NCBI GenBank assembly: GCA_049414205.1
Contig: JBMSGE010000021.1
Span: 1-16,274, forward strand
Direction: 5' to 3'
Origin: Nitrosomaritimum sp049414205
GTDB taxonomy: Archaea > Thermoproteota > Nitrososphaeria > Nitrososphaerales > Nitrosopumilaceae
DNA: 16,274 nt
Of the stretch, positions 1 to 6,843 are shown piece after piece. Positions within the stretch are counted from its first letter, which is position 1; each line of letters begins with the position of its first letter. The notes under the pieces are model-generated. The model was not told the origin of the DNA. It was given only the letters and a program-made list of their open reading frames with translations, and ran no database searches. A program made the position numbers and the translations under genes.

Positions 1-716
1 CAGTGGCAGCTCTTGCAGGACTTGGATCCTTCGTGGCTCCATGTATTTTGCCAATGATTCCAGCATATTTGGCATACATTTCAGGATCTACAATAAGTGA
101 GTTGAACCAAAAAGAAGGATCTCAAACCATTTCAATTAACAGAACAAAAATTATTCTAAATACTGTATTTTTTGTACTAGGTTTTTCAGTAGTTTTCTCA
201 ACACTAGGGGTGATAATCAACAGTACTCTAACTAGCTCATCAGCAGAATTAATTCAAGGATTCAATCAGATAGGAGGAGTGATCATTGTAGGCTTTGGGG
301 CTTTTTTGTTGCTTTCTACAAAAATTAACAAATTAAACATTGAGAAAAAATTCATTCCAAAAAGATCAAAGGCAAGTTATCCTCTCTCATTTGTCTTTGG
401 ATTGGCATTTGCTGCAGGGTGGACTCCATGTGTGGGTCCAATTTTAGGAACCATACTTACACTGGCTGCAACCACACCATCAGTCGCATTCAATCTTTTA
501 CTAGTATACTCGTTAGGTTTGGGAATTCCTTTTGTTTTGATGGGAGTGTTTTTCTCAAGAGCAAGCAGAGTCATAAAATCAATGAGCAGACATCTAAAAT
601 ATTATAATCTAATTCTTGGCGGATTCATTATACTTTTAGGAATTCTAGTATTTACAAACCAATTGGCATATATTGCAAATTTCCCACTGCTCAATGATTT
701 ACTACTGCTAGGATGA
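1..716 (+). CDS. ccdA: CcdA/DsbD-family transmembrane thiol electron carrier (5'-partial)
   Basis: Polytopic membrane protein of the CcdA (cytochrome c biogenesis/DsbD transmembrane) family, which passes reducing equivalents from cytoplasmic thioredoxin across the membrane to extracytoplasmic thiol proteins. The visible 237 residues contain both hallmark cysteines: one in the first helix (SFVAPCILPMIP, visible residue 14) and one in the fourth (GWTPCVGPILG, residue 143). About six hydrophobic segments are visible. The first in-frame start in the window is a GTG at base 3, but family members usually have roughly 10-20 residues before the first proline-flanked cysteine, so the true start probably lies left of the window. 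The next gene, a thioredoxin-like protein, starts 4 nt after the stop, so the two look co-transcribed and functionally paired. Confidence 0.88.
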   Translation, partial: VAALAGLGSFVAPCILPMIPAYLAYISGSTISELNQKEGSQTISINRTKIILNTVFFVLGFSVVFSTLGVIINSTLTSSSAELIQGFNQIGGVIIVGFGAFLLLSTKINKLNIEKKFIPKRSKASYPLSFVFGLAFAAGWTPCVGPILGTILTLAATTPSVAFNLLLVYSLGLGIPFVLMGVFFSRASRVIKSMSRHLKYYNLILGGFIILLGILVFTNQLAYIANFPLLNDLLLLG

Positions 717-720
717 TAAA

Positions 721-1827
721 ATGAAATCAGAAATTAAAACCGCAATTATTTTGGCAGTGGTAATTGCTGCATCAGTTGGAGCACTCAGCATAATATTTTC
801 TACTCTTGATTCAGGTGACAACCCTGCATCAATTGAAGAGTTTGACCCTGAAATTCAAATTGACAAATCCGGATTTAAAAAAGCTCCAGACATAGTTGGA
901 ATTGCGCACTATCTGAACACCACACCTGAAAAATTAAAGGAGCAAATGAAAGACAAGGTTGTCCTTTATGATATTTGGACGTATAGCTGCATCAATTGTA
1001 TCAGAACCCTACCATACATTACTGCATGGAATGAAAAGTATGCAGACGAAGGTCTCCTTATTATCGGGATTCATTCTCCAGAATTTGAATTTGAAAAAGA
1101 CAAAGACAATGTAGAGATTGCAATGGAAAAACATGGGATAACATATCCTGTTGTAATGGACAATGACTGGGAAACTTGGAAAGCATTTGAGAACAGATAC
1201 TGGCCAAGAAAGTATGTTGCAGATCATGAAGGATACATCAGGTATGATCATATCGGAGAAGGAGCATACAAAGAAACTGAAAAATTAATTCAAGAACTTC
1301 TAAAAGAAAGGTCATATTCACTTGGACTACAAGTAGCATCTGCAGAGTCATTAGTGGAAATTGAAGAATTTCAACACACTAGTTTTAGAACTCCAGAGTT
1401 GTACTTTGGATACAAATTTGCTCAAGGAAGAAATCAATTAGGAAGTACAGAAGGGTTCAATCAAAATCAAATTATCCAATATTCCCAACCAGAAAAGTTA
1501 GACTTGCATAAATTCTACCCAATAGGTAAGTGGGCAAATCTAGAGGACAGTATGAAACTAGAATCAGATACAGGTTCAATCAAGGTTCTTTACCATGCAA
1601 AAGAAGTAAACATTGTTACGGCAAATAATGCAGAGTTGGAGATTTATCTTGATGGGATTCCAGTAGATAAAAAATACGCAGGTTCTGACATGAAGGAGGG
1701 AAACACCATACTAGTTACAGAGCCAAACTTGTACAACATCATTAGCAGCAAAGAGTCTGCCACCCATGAACTAGAGATTAAAATCCATGGTAAGGGCTTT
1801 GAGATTTACACATTTACCTTTGGTTAG
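721..1827 (+). CDS. Membrane-anchored thioredoxin-like protein (DipZ C-terminal type)
   Basis: Likely extracytoplasmic thiol-disulfide protein receiving electrons from the CcdA protein encoded just upstream. Residues about 6-27 form one N-terminal membrane anchor or uncleaved signal. Residues about 55-195 look like a TlpA/AhpC-type thioredoxin fold with active site WTYSCINC (Cys90 and Cys93) followed by IRTLPY, and a probable cis-proline at Pro162 in YWPRKY. The CINC site and the following RTLPY resemble the thioredoxin domain of mycobacterial DipZ. The C-terminal part, about 205-368, is rich in beta strands and fits the carbohydrate-binding-like domain found after that domain in DipZ. ATG start 4 nt after the ccdA stop. 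In DipZ the CcdA part is fused; here it is a separate gene. Substrate unknown. Confidence 0.85.
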   Translation: MKSEIKTAIILAVVIAASVGALSIIFSTLDSGDNPASIEEFDPEIQIDKSGFKKAPDIVGIAHYLNTTPEKLKEQMKDKVVLYDIWTYSCINCIRTLPYITAWNEKYADEGLLIIGIHSPEFEFEKDKDNVEIAMEKHGITYPVVMDNDWETWKAFENRYWPRKYVADHEGYIRYDHIGEGAYKETEKLIQELLKERSYSLGLQVASAESLVEIEEFQHTSFRTPELYFGYKFAQGRNQLGSTEGFNQNQIIQYSQPEKLDLHKFYPIGKWANLEDSMKLESDTGSIKVLYHAKEVNIVTANNAELEIYLDGIPVDKKYAGSDMKEGNTILVTEPNLYNIISSKESATHELEIKIHGKGFEIYTFTFG

Positions 1828-1882
1828 ATTGTAACCAGAGTATCTTGTAACTGAGGGTACAGAGGCAACAGTGACAAATTAG

Positions 1883-1889
1883 TTTAAAA
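1883..1889 (+). promoter_or_regulatory. Probable TATA box of the CdvB-like gene
   Basis: TTTAAAA in the 97-bp gap after the thioredoxin-like gene. A start of transcription about 26-27 nt downstream would fall near 1912 and leave a leader of about 13 nt. A GGAG at 1911-1914 sits 10 nt before the TTG start and may serve as a ribosome site. Confidence 0.4.
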
Positions 1890-1924
1890 CAAAATTTCCA
1901 AGCACTCTACGGAGCAATTAAGAT

Positions 1925-2578
1925 TTGATTAGTAACTCATGGAATAAAGCAAGCGGGGAGAGTCTCTCCCAAAAAGTCATGGGTAAAGTCCGACCAGACG
2001 AACCACTAAAAAACAAAATCGAGTTTGCCCAGAGAAAATTACAGTCACAAATTACAAAATTAGATGGAATCAACACCAAACTTCAAAGAAAACATGATTC
2101 TATCTTTGAAAAAATTGTCAATGCTCAAAAAACCCACAATAATGGATATGCCAAGGCCTATGCAAATGAACTTGCTCAGGTAAGAAAGATGAAAAACATG
2201 GTAAGTGGTGCAAAATTATCAATGGAACAAGTACAGTTACGACTCAGCACAGTCTCAGAGTTAGGAGACGTCGTAGTTACCTTGAGTCCTGCAATGTCTC
2301 TAATCAAGGGATTGAGTTCCTCACTTAGCGGAATAATGCCAGAAGCTAACGCATCAATGAATGATTTGTCATCCATTCTAGGTGATGTTCTTAGTGGTTC
2401 AGCAGTTACAGATGCAGGAATCATGGATGCAGGAATATCAGAGAATCCAGATACCATGGCAATACTAGAAGAAGCACACTCGGTAATTGAAAGTCAATCC
2501 AAAGTATCAATTCCTGAAGTTCCAGATAATCTCAAACACGAGATTGTACAGAGAAGAACTGCAGGCACATTAATTTAA
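1925..2578 (+). CDS. cdvB: CdvB/ESCRT-III (Snf7-like) cell-division protein paralogue
   Basis: 217-aa protein matching the archaeal ESCRT-III-like CdvB family, which forms membrane-remodelling filaments in cell division together with the ATPase CdvC. Visible features are the basic N-terminal stretch with LKNKIEFAQRKLQSQITKLDG (helix alpha1, about residues 29-48), long charged helices to about 115 with ELAQVRKMKNMV and MEQVQLRLSTVSELGDVV typical of the core, and a low-complexity linker of Ser, Gly and Ala ending in a short C-terminal helix. No winged-helix domain follows the core, unlike Sulfolobus CdvB. The start is TTG at 1925: an in-frame TAA at 1919-1921 excludes a longer protein, and the next ATG (1979) would cut into the N-terminus. 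Thaumarchaea usually have several CdvB paralogues; which one this is cannot be told here. Confidence 0.82.
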   Translation: MISNSWNKASGESLSQKVMGKVRPDEPLKNKIEFAQRKLQSQITKLDGINTKLQRKHDSIFEKIVNAQKTHNNGYAKAYANELAQVRKMKNMVSGAKLSMEQVQLRLSTVSELGDVVVTLSPAMSLIKGLSSSLSGIMPEANASMNDLSSILGDVLSGSAVTDAGIMDAGISENPDTMAILEEAHSVIESQSKVSIPEVPDNLKHEIVQRRTAGTLI

Positions 2579-2589
2579 CAAAATTAATT

Positions 2590-2931
2590 TTATTTTGATT
2601 TCTTTTTGCTTTTTTGTATCAGAATTTTTTTGATTCTAGATATTGTAGGATAGCTGTATCCACGTCTCCGGTAATTTGCAATCATCATCTTCCAGTTTTT
2701 TAGCCTCCACTGAGCCTGCTCTGTGGTTACCGAGTGGACCTCTTTTTGGATAATGCTTTTTCGTCCAACCTTTAGAGTCCCAGAATCTTTTGCAGACCAT
2801 CTGTTTTTGGCAAATTTTAGTCCCGAAAGAATTTCATCAATTGGCATATCCTTGAAATATTCACGCAGTTTTTTGAGCTCAGCATCAGTTGGTTTTTTTG
2901 ATACAGGAAGTTCAATTTGCGGTTTTTGCAC
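2590..2931 (-). CDS. Conserved-looking basic hypothetical protein, 113 aa
   Basis: Not recognised as a named family. It is strongly basic with a Lys-rich C-terminus (ILIQKSKKKSK) and a probable helical middle. Tyr/Arg-rich segments such as NYRRRGYSYPTISRIKKIL suggest a nucleic-acid-binding or ribosome-associated role, but this is inference. The start is GTG at 2931. A TTTAAG/CTTAAA box at 2953-2958 lies about 25 nt upstream of it, which fits a leaderless transcript and supports this start and strand over the opposing open frame at 2723-2971. Convergent with the CdvB-like gene; their stops are 11 nt apart. Confidence 0.72.
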   Translation of the reverse strand: MQKPQIELPVSKKPTDAELKKLREYFKDMPIDEILSGLKFAKNRWSAKDSGTLKVGRKSIIQKEVHSVTTEQAQWRLKNWKMMIANYRRRGYSYPTISRIKKILIQKSKKKSK

Positions 2932-2952
2932 AATTTTATCAAAACGTGATAG

Positions 2953-2958
2953 TTTAAG
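2953..2958 (-). promoter_or_regulatory. Probable TATA box for the 113-aa basic protein
   Basis: CTTAAA on the minus strand, centred about 25 nt upstream of the GTG start codon at 2931, the distance expected for a leaderless archaeal mRNA. Confidence 0.45.
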
Positions 2959-3009
2959 AAATTCTTGCTAAACCAGATTTAACTAAAGCAAAGAATAATT
3001 GATAACAAA

Positions 3010-3132
3010 TCAACAGCCAAAAAAGTCAAAGTTTGAATTTTTGCATATTGTCATGTACATGCCAGCACCCAAAATTAGTGCAGAAAATGCAGCTAAAGGT
3101 ATGAGAATGAAAATATTGGTTTTACGTCCCAT
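3010..3132 (-). CDS. 40-aa single-helix membrane micro-protein
   Basis: Small gene below usual length cut-offs. The translation begins MGRKTNIFILIPLAAF and ends NFDFFGC. It has a short positively charged N-terminus (Arg3, Lys4), one hydrophobic segment of about 22 residues (6-28), and a short tail with Cys30 and a terminal Cys40. Support for being real: a TATAAA at 3154-3159 (TTTATA on the minus strand) is about 25 nt upstream of the ATG, matching leaderless initiation, and the composition is that of a membrane peptide and not of random sequence. The opposite-strand frame at 2999-3211 is then a shadow. Function unknown; the charged N-terminus suggests the tail faces outside, with the cysteines exposed. 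Confidence 0.6.
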   Translation of the reverse strand: MGRKTNIFILIPLAAFSALILGAGMYMTICKNSNFDFFGC

Positions 3133-3153
3133 GCAAACACTTGTTCTAGTTCC

Positions 3154-3159
3154 TATAAA
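3154..3159 (-). promoter_or_regulatory. TATA box of the 40-aa membrane protein
   Basis: TTTATA on the minus strand, centred about 25 nt before the ATG at 3132. This is one of the clearest TATA-like hexamers in the window and has no SD site between it and the start. Confidence 0.5.
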
Positions 3160-3232
3160 TTTCTCACACTTTGCAAATCAAATCATCGATCAATGCACAT
3201 ACAGTAATTAACTCAGAATATTTTGAACGTGT

Positions 3233-3577
3233 ATGCCAGCAAAAAAACCAGTAAGTGTATTGTGGCAGATTATTTTTGTCGTGTTTATTCCTATTTTGGA
3301 TTTGTGGGCGTTTTACAGAATAAAAAAACTCAGAAAGTATTTTCTTTATGTTATTGCCCCACAACTAGTAATCGCAGGGATAGTTATTGGAATTATGTTC
3401 AGTGTTGTCTTTGAAGAGAAAGGGATTGAAAAATTAGAAGATTTTTCTGAAGACCTAGAGAGTGATAATCTGACTTTTGTTGTTTCGAGTCTTGGAATCG
3501 AATTAGGATTTACAATATTTTCGATTTACCTAATTGCAACATGGTCAGAAAAATGGAACAAGCAATTTTCTAACTAG
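3233..3577 (+). CDS. Small multi-pass membrane protein, 114 aa
   Basis: Unrecognised family. Three probable membrane helices: about residues 9-28 (VLWQIIFVVFIPILDLWAFY), 36-59 (YFLYVIAPQLVIAGIVIGIM), and 85-104 (VVSSLGIELGFTIFSIYLIA). A basic loop (RIKKLRK) follows helix 1 and an acidic loop (EEKGIEKLEDFSEDLESD) sits between helices 2 and 3, so by the positive-inside rule the acidic loop is probably outside. The start is ATG at 3233, with an AT-rich box (taattaa, about 3205-3211) some 25 nt upstream. It is convergent with the DUF371 gene, 17 nt between stops. Confidence 0.72.
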   Translation: MPAKKPVSVLWQIIFVVFIPILDLWAFYRIKKLRKYFLYVIAPQLVIAGIVIGIMFSVVFEEKGIEKLEDFSEDLESDNLTFVVSSLGIELGFTIFSIYLIATWSEKWNKQFSN

Positions 3578-3594
3578 TAATTTTTCTGCAATAA

Positions 3595-4011
3595 TTATTT
3601 CACATTAATTGTAAAGGTCCCTTTTGTATTTGGATTTTGTAGTAGGGATACCATCTCTCTTGGCAAAAGGTCAGAAGCTTTGTCACATTTTACAGCAAGG
3701 GTTCTTGGACAAACAAAGTTGCTTTTTCTAATTACAATGTCTTCAAGATGTGATAAGATAAGATCCTCATGTCCTTTTCCTTTTATGATAAATTCATGGT
3801 CTTCAACTCTAATTGAGAATTCAATTTCAGATGATGGATCTCGAAGTTTTTCTTTAAGATCTTCTGGAAGATCTGAGCAGCTATAGTTTGCATTAACTCC
3901 AACTATACAGTCTCCCCTCACAGTTAATTCAGACTCTTTTGTGATTTCGATTGTTTTTTTATGGTTTGATCTGATATTTTCATGCCCTGAAAACTCAATT
4001 TCGAATCTCAC
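3595..4011 (-). CDS. DUF371 archaeal conserved protein
   Basis: 138-aa protein with the recognisable DUF371 signature: FSGHENIRSNHKKTIEITKE (residues 7-26) followed by LTVRGDCIVGV (about 29-39). The family is a small cytoplasmic protein found widely in archaea; its biochemical function is not established. The start is GTG at 4011. It is transcribed divergently from the proteasome alpha gene across a 53-nt gap, and the AT-rich box at 4033-4041 lies about 26 nt upstream, so the mRNA is probably leaderless. Two cysteines (in NYSCSDL and FVCPRTLAVKC) beyond the motif have no evident metal pattern. Confidence 0.85.
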   Translation of the reverse strand: MRFEIEFSGHENIRSNHKKTIEITKESELTVRGDCIVGVNANYSCSDLPEDLKEKLRDPSSEIEFSIRVEDHEFIIKGKGHEDLILSHLEDIVIRKSNFVCPRTLAVKCDKASDLLPREMVSLLQNPNTKGTFTINVK

Positions 4012-4032
4012 GCCAAAATAGATAGGCTAGAC

Positions 4033-4041
4033 TTAAATTAA
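4033..4041. promoter_or_regulatory. Shared TATA region of the divergent DUF371/psmA promoter
   Basis: TTAAATTAA is the only strong AT-rich box in the 53-nt gap. Its centre (4037) is 26 nt from the DUF371 GTG (4011) and 28 nt from the proteasome ATG (4065). One near-symmetric box may therefore serve both directions, giving two leaderless mRNAs. Confidence 0.5.
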
Positions 4042-4064
4042 TCTTCCAAAGTATTCAAATCGAA

Positions 4065-4802
4065 ATGCTTCCTGCACAACAAGGTTACGATAGAGCAATC
4101 ACAGTCTTCTCACCAGACGGCAGACTATACCAAGTAGAGTATGCCATAGAAACTGTCCGAAGAGGAACAATTGCCGTGGGAGTAAAAAGCAAAGACGGCA
4201 TCGTAATTGCAGTAGAAGAAAAACCAAGAAAATTACAAATTTCAGATCATGCTCAAAAAATATTTCAAATTGATGACCACGTAGGAGTGGCAGCAGCAGG
4301 ATACATTCCAGATGCCAGAAGTCAAGTGGATAACGCCAGATTCTTTTCTCAAAGTAACAAGTTGATTTATGATGAACCAGTTGAAGTAGAGACGATTGCC
4401 AAGCATTTGGCAGACCAGTCCCAACAATACACCCAATATGCAGGAGTAAGACCATTTGGTGTTTCTTTGATTTTGGGCGGTGTTGTAAACAACGTACCTC
4501 AACTATACCTTACTGACCCTAGCGGAACATACATCTCATATGATGCAATTGCAATTGGTTCAGGCTCTGATCAGGTAACTGACTTTTTAGAGAAAACCTA
4601 CAATGAAGATATGTCTCTTGATGATGCAGCAGCTTTGGCAGTAGCTGCAATTTATCTTTCAAGTGAAGACAAAGAAGGAACAAGCCACATCAGAATGGCT
4701 CAAATCAAAAAAGAAACAGGATTGTTTGAAATAATTTCCGAAGACCAAATTGAGAATCTTGCAAAAACTGCAAAAGAGAAATTTCCACACGGGGATAAAT
4801 AA
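4065..4802 (+). CDS. psmA: 20S proteasome alpha subunit
   Basis: Structural alpha-ring subunit of the archaeal 20S proteasome, which stacks on the catalytic beta rings and gates substrate entry. The sequence shows the N-terminal gate and signature QQGYDRAITVFSPDGRLYQV (residues 5-24, with the YDR gating residues 8-10), then VEYAIETVRRGTIAVGV. Lys65 in HAQKIFQID matches the alpha-pocket lysine that contacts the C-terminal HbYX tails of regulatory ATPases. AGYIPDARSQVDNAR and GVRPFGVSLILGG are family-typical. No catalytic N-terminal Thr, as expected for alpha. 245 aa is normal length. The AT-rich box 28 nt upstream indicates a leaderless mRNA. Confidence 0.97.
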   Translation: MLPAQQGYDRAITVFSPDGRLYQVEYAIETVRRGTIAVGVKSKDGIVIAVEEKPRKLQISDHAQKIFQIDDHVGVAAAGYIPDARSQVDNARFFSQSNKLIYDEPVEVETIAKHLADQSQQYTQYAGVRPFGVSLILGGVVNNVPQLYLTDPSGTYISYDAIAIGSGSDQVTDFLEKTYNEDMSLDDAAALAVAAIYLSSEDKEGTSHIRMAQIKKETGLFEIISEDQIENLAKTAKEKFPHGDK

Positions 4803-4831
4803 TTAATTTAACATAACAGAAAAAAATTACA

Positions 4832-5644
4832 TTGAATCTATCTATTGCTATTCCTGATTCGTCACTTTCTGATGAGACCAAAAAGGTAGACAAGACCCGA
4901 AAGATTTCAGAGATTGCAAGAGCTTGTGCAATTTTTAGAGTTAATACAATTTACATCTACCAAGACGGAAACAACAAAGAAGACAGAAACTTGATGTTGT
5001 TGATTTTGAAATATTTGGAGACACCTCAATTTTTACGTAAAAGATTATTTCCAAAAATGAATGATTTGAAATTTGCAGGAGTTTTACACCCATTAAAAAT
5101 TCCAAGCCACATCACACCAGCTGATGCAAAAAAAATCAAAAAAGGCGATGTTAGAGAAGGTATCACTGTTAGCTATAAAGGAAAAAGATTTGTCGATGTC
5201 GGAATTAATACTCTTGTCCCATTTTTTAGCCATGACAAGCTTGGAAAAAGAATCACTGTCCAATTCAAGTCAGGGTATCCAAATTTCGAGGTAAAAGGCA
5301 TAACAAAAGAAGAGGCCCCAGTTTATTGGGGATACACCCTAAAAGAAAGATCAAATCTCTTTTCTCTAATCAAAGAATGGAAAGGTCTAACCATAGTTAC
5401 CTCAAGAAAAGGAAAAACTGCCACTAAAGAACAAGTTACAGGTTATACAAATTCAGGCAAACCAGTGCTAGTGGTGTTTGGTTCACCTGAACAAGGGGTT
5501 CACCAGATAATGGGAGGAAAGATGAGTAATCTACAAAACTCAAAGACATTGAACTTTTTCCCAAACCAAGCTACTGAAACTGTCAGATTAGAAGAAGCCC
5601 TACTTGGAACACTTTCAATAATTAACGCCTACAATACGGGATAA
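4832..5644 (+). CDS. SPOUT-superfamily RNA methyltransferase-like protein (DUF171 / Methyltrn_RNA_3)
   Basis: 270-aa member of the archaeal/eukaryal family formerly DUF171 (related to human SPOUT1/C9orf114), predicted SAM-dependent RNA methyltransferases with a trefoil-knot fold. Visible landmarks are the N-terminal LSIAIPDSSLSDETKK; FRVNTIYIYQD; FLRKRLFPK; HPLKIPSH (about 90); a probable inserted beta-barrel part (about 105-170) with DVGINTLVPF; and the knot region VLVVFGSPEQGVHQI followed by FFPNQATETVRLEEALLGTL. In archaea the family commonly lies next to uL3, as here, hinting at rRNA or ribosome assembly. The start is TTG at 4832; an in-frame TAA at 4814-4816 rules out an earlier ATG. The stop is 1 nt before the next small gene. 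Confidence 0.86.
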   Translation: MNLSIAIPDSSLSDETKKVDKTRKISEIARACAIFRVNTIYIYQDGNNKEDRNLMLLILKYLETPQFLRKRLFPKMNDLKFAGVLHPLKIPSHITPADAKKIKKGDVREGITVSYKGKRFVDVGINTLVPFFSHDKLGKRITVQFKSGYPNFEVKGITKEEAPVYWGYTLKERSNLFSLIKEWKGLTIVTSRKGKTATKEQVTGYTNSGKPVLVVFGSPEQGVHQIMGGKMSNLQNSKTLNFFPNQATETVRLEEALLGTLSIINAYNTG

Positions 5645-5645
5645 A

Positions 5646-5756
5646 ATGGCTGAAAAAAAGAATTTTCTAATATTGGCAATTGGTATGGGAGTAATTGGAG
5701 TGATTATTGGCGGAATAACCATTTGGAATCTAGTCAATGAAACATTATCTCCTTAG
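5646..5756 (+). CDS. 36-aa single-helix membrane micro-protein
   Basis: Starts with ATG 1 nt after the methyltransferase stop, suggesting translational coupling. The translation starts MAEKKNFLILAIGMGV and ends LVNETLSP. A charged N-terminus (EKK) precedes one Gly-rich hydrophobic segment (about 7-28) with small-residue spacing (GMGVIGVIIGG) that would suit helix packing. No family recognised. It could be a small subunit of a membrane complex, but no partner is visible nearby. Confidence 0.55.
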   Translation: MAEKKNFLILAIGMGVIGVIIGGITIWNLVNETLSP

Positions 5757-5770
5757 ATTTTCAAAATTCC

Positions 5771-5802
5771 TCGTTAACCACTGAATTTTTAGAGGTTAAC
5801 GA
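5771..5802. promoter_or_regulatory. 9-bp inverted repeat upstream of the ribosomal operon
   Basis: Perfect arms TCGTTAACC (5771-5779) and GGTTAACGA (5794-5802) separated by 14 nt. It sits just upstream of the probable TATA box of uL3. It could be an operator for a dimeric regulator of the ribosomal operon, or a weak transcript hairpin ending the upstream transcription unit; there is no T-tract directly after it. Confidence 0.5.
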
Positions 5803-5815
5803 CATTCTCACATGG

Positions 5816-5822
5816 TTTATTA
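5816..5822 (+). promoter_or_regulatory. Probable TATA box of the ribosomal protein operon
   Basis: TTTATTA, centred about 32 nt before the uL3 ATG at 5851. This would give a leader of only about 5 nt. No SD site lies between it and the start codon. Confidence 0.5.
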
Positions 5823-5850
5823 GTCGGATATCGTCGATTTCGTTTTATCC

Positions 5851-6843
5851 ATGGGAGCTAGAAAACACAGTCAACCAAGAAGAGGAAGTCTTGCATACTC
5901 ACCTAGAGGACGTGCAAAAAGTATGGAAGCAAGAATTCGTTCTTGGCCTGAAGTTAATTCAGAAGAACCAAAGATCTTAGCTCATTGCGGTTTCAAAGCT
6001 GGATGTGTTCAGATAGTCAGCATTGATGATCGAGATAAAACCCCAAACGCAGGAAAACAACTTGTCAGTCTTGGAACAGTGTTAGTAACACCACCAGTAA
6101 CAGTTTTGGGAATTAGAGGATATTCTAAAAATGTAGATGGAGCACATGCAGAGTTTGATGTGTATGCAAAAGATATTCCAAAAAACATCGCAAAAGAAAT
6201 TACAATAAAAAGTAAAGAAGGCGCAGTAGAAGAAGCTGAAAAACACCTTAAAAAAATTAAAGAGATTTTTGCAATTGTAGCAGTATCTCCACGTGCAGCA
6301 GGTCTAGAACAAAAGAAACCTTATGTCTTTGAAGCATCAGTTCGCGGAGGAAATATTGAAAAACAATTTGCACATGTCAAAGAATTACTAGGAAAAGAAA
6401 TTAAAATTGATCAAATTTTTGAATTAGGATCTACTGTTGATGTAGCAGCCATTACAAAAGGTAAGGGATGGCAAGGAGTTATTCAAAGATTTGGTGCAAA
6501 GAAAAAACAACGCAAATCAAGAAAGACAGTAAGAGAGTTAGGTTCTCTTGGTCCAATATCTCCACAATACGTCATGTATACAGTTCCAAGAGCAGGTCAA
6601 ATGGGATTCCATCAAAGAGTAGAATATGACAAAAGAATTATGATTATGGGCAATACTGAAAACAATGAAATAAAAATTAATCCAGATGGAGGCTACAAAC
6701 ACTTTGGTCTCGTCAAAGGAGATTACATTATTCTCAAAGGCTCAGTGCCGGGAACATATAGAAGACTAATCAAACTTAGAAGTCAAATTAGAAACGCACC
6801 AGCTAAAGTATCAAAACCAAATATCTTGGAGGTAGTAGTATGA
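5851..6843 (+). CDS. rpl3: Large subunit ribosomal protein uL3
   Basis: First gene of the operon; 330 aa, the usual archaeal L3 length. uL3 is an early-assembling 23S rRNA binder that reaches the peptidyl transferase centre. Visible: the archaeal/eukaryal N-terminus MGARKHSQPRRGSLAYSPRG, the central hook motif GKGWQGVIQR (204-213), and GQMGFHQR (249-256), which includes the conserved glutamine region. The ATG at 5851 follows a TATA-like box and lacks an SD, consistent with near-leaderless initiation. Its stop overlaps the uL4 start by 4 nt (ATGA). Confidence 0.97.
   Translation: MGARKHSQPRRGSLAYSPRGRAKSMEARIRSWPEVNSEEPKILAHCGFKAGCVQIVSIDDRDKTPNAGKQLVSLGTVLVTPPVTVLGIRGYSKNVDGAHAEFDVYAKDIPKNIAKEITIKSKEGAVEEAEKHLKKIKEIFAIVAVSPRAAGLEQKKPYVFEASVRGGNIEKQFAHVKELLGKEIKIDQIFELGSTVDVAAITKGKGWQGVIQRFGAKKKQRKSRKTVRELGSLGPISPQYVMYTVPRAGQMGFHQRVEYDKRIMIMGNTENNEIKINPDGGYKHFGLVKGDYIILKGSVPGTYRRLIKLRSQIRNAPAKVSKPNILEVVV

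Noticed and set aside
2723..2971. 82-aa plus-strand frame opposite the basic 113-aa gene
   Set aside because: The minus-strand frame is longer, has a leaderless-type promoter at the right distance and coherent composition; the plus frame is rich in Ser, Phe and Cys as typical of shadows.
2999..3211. 70-aa plus-strand frame
   Set aside because: It lies opposite the 40-aa membrane gene, which has a well-placed TATA box; the plus frame has no promoter and an irregular composition, so it is read as a shadow.
5997..6060. Cysteines in uL3 (CGFKAGC) as a metal site
   Set aside because: Only two cysteines, in a known beta-barrel part of uL3, without a second pair; no support for zinc binding.
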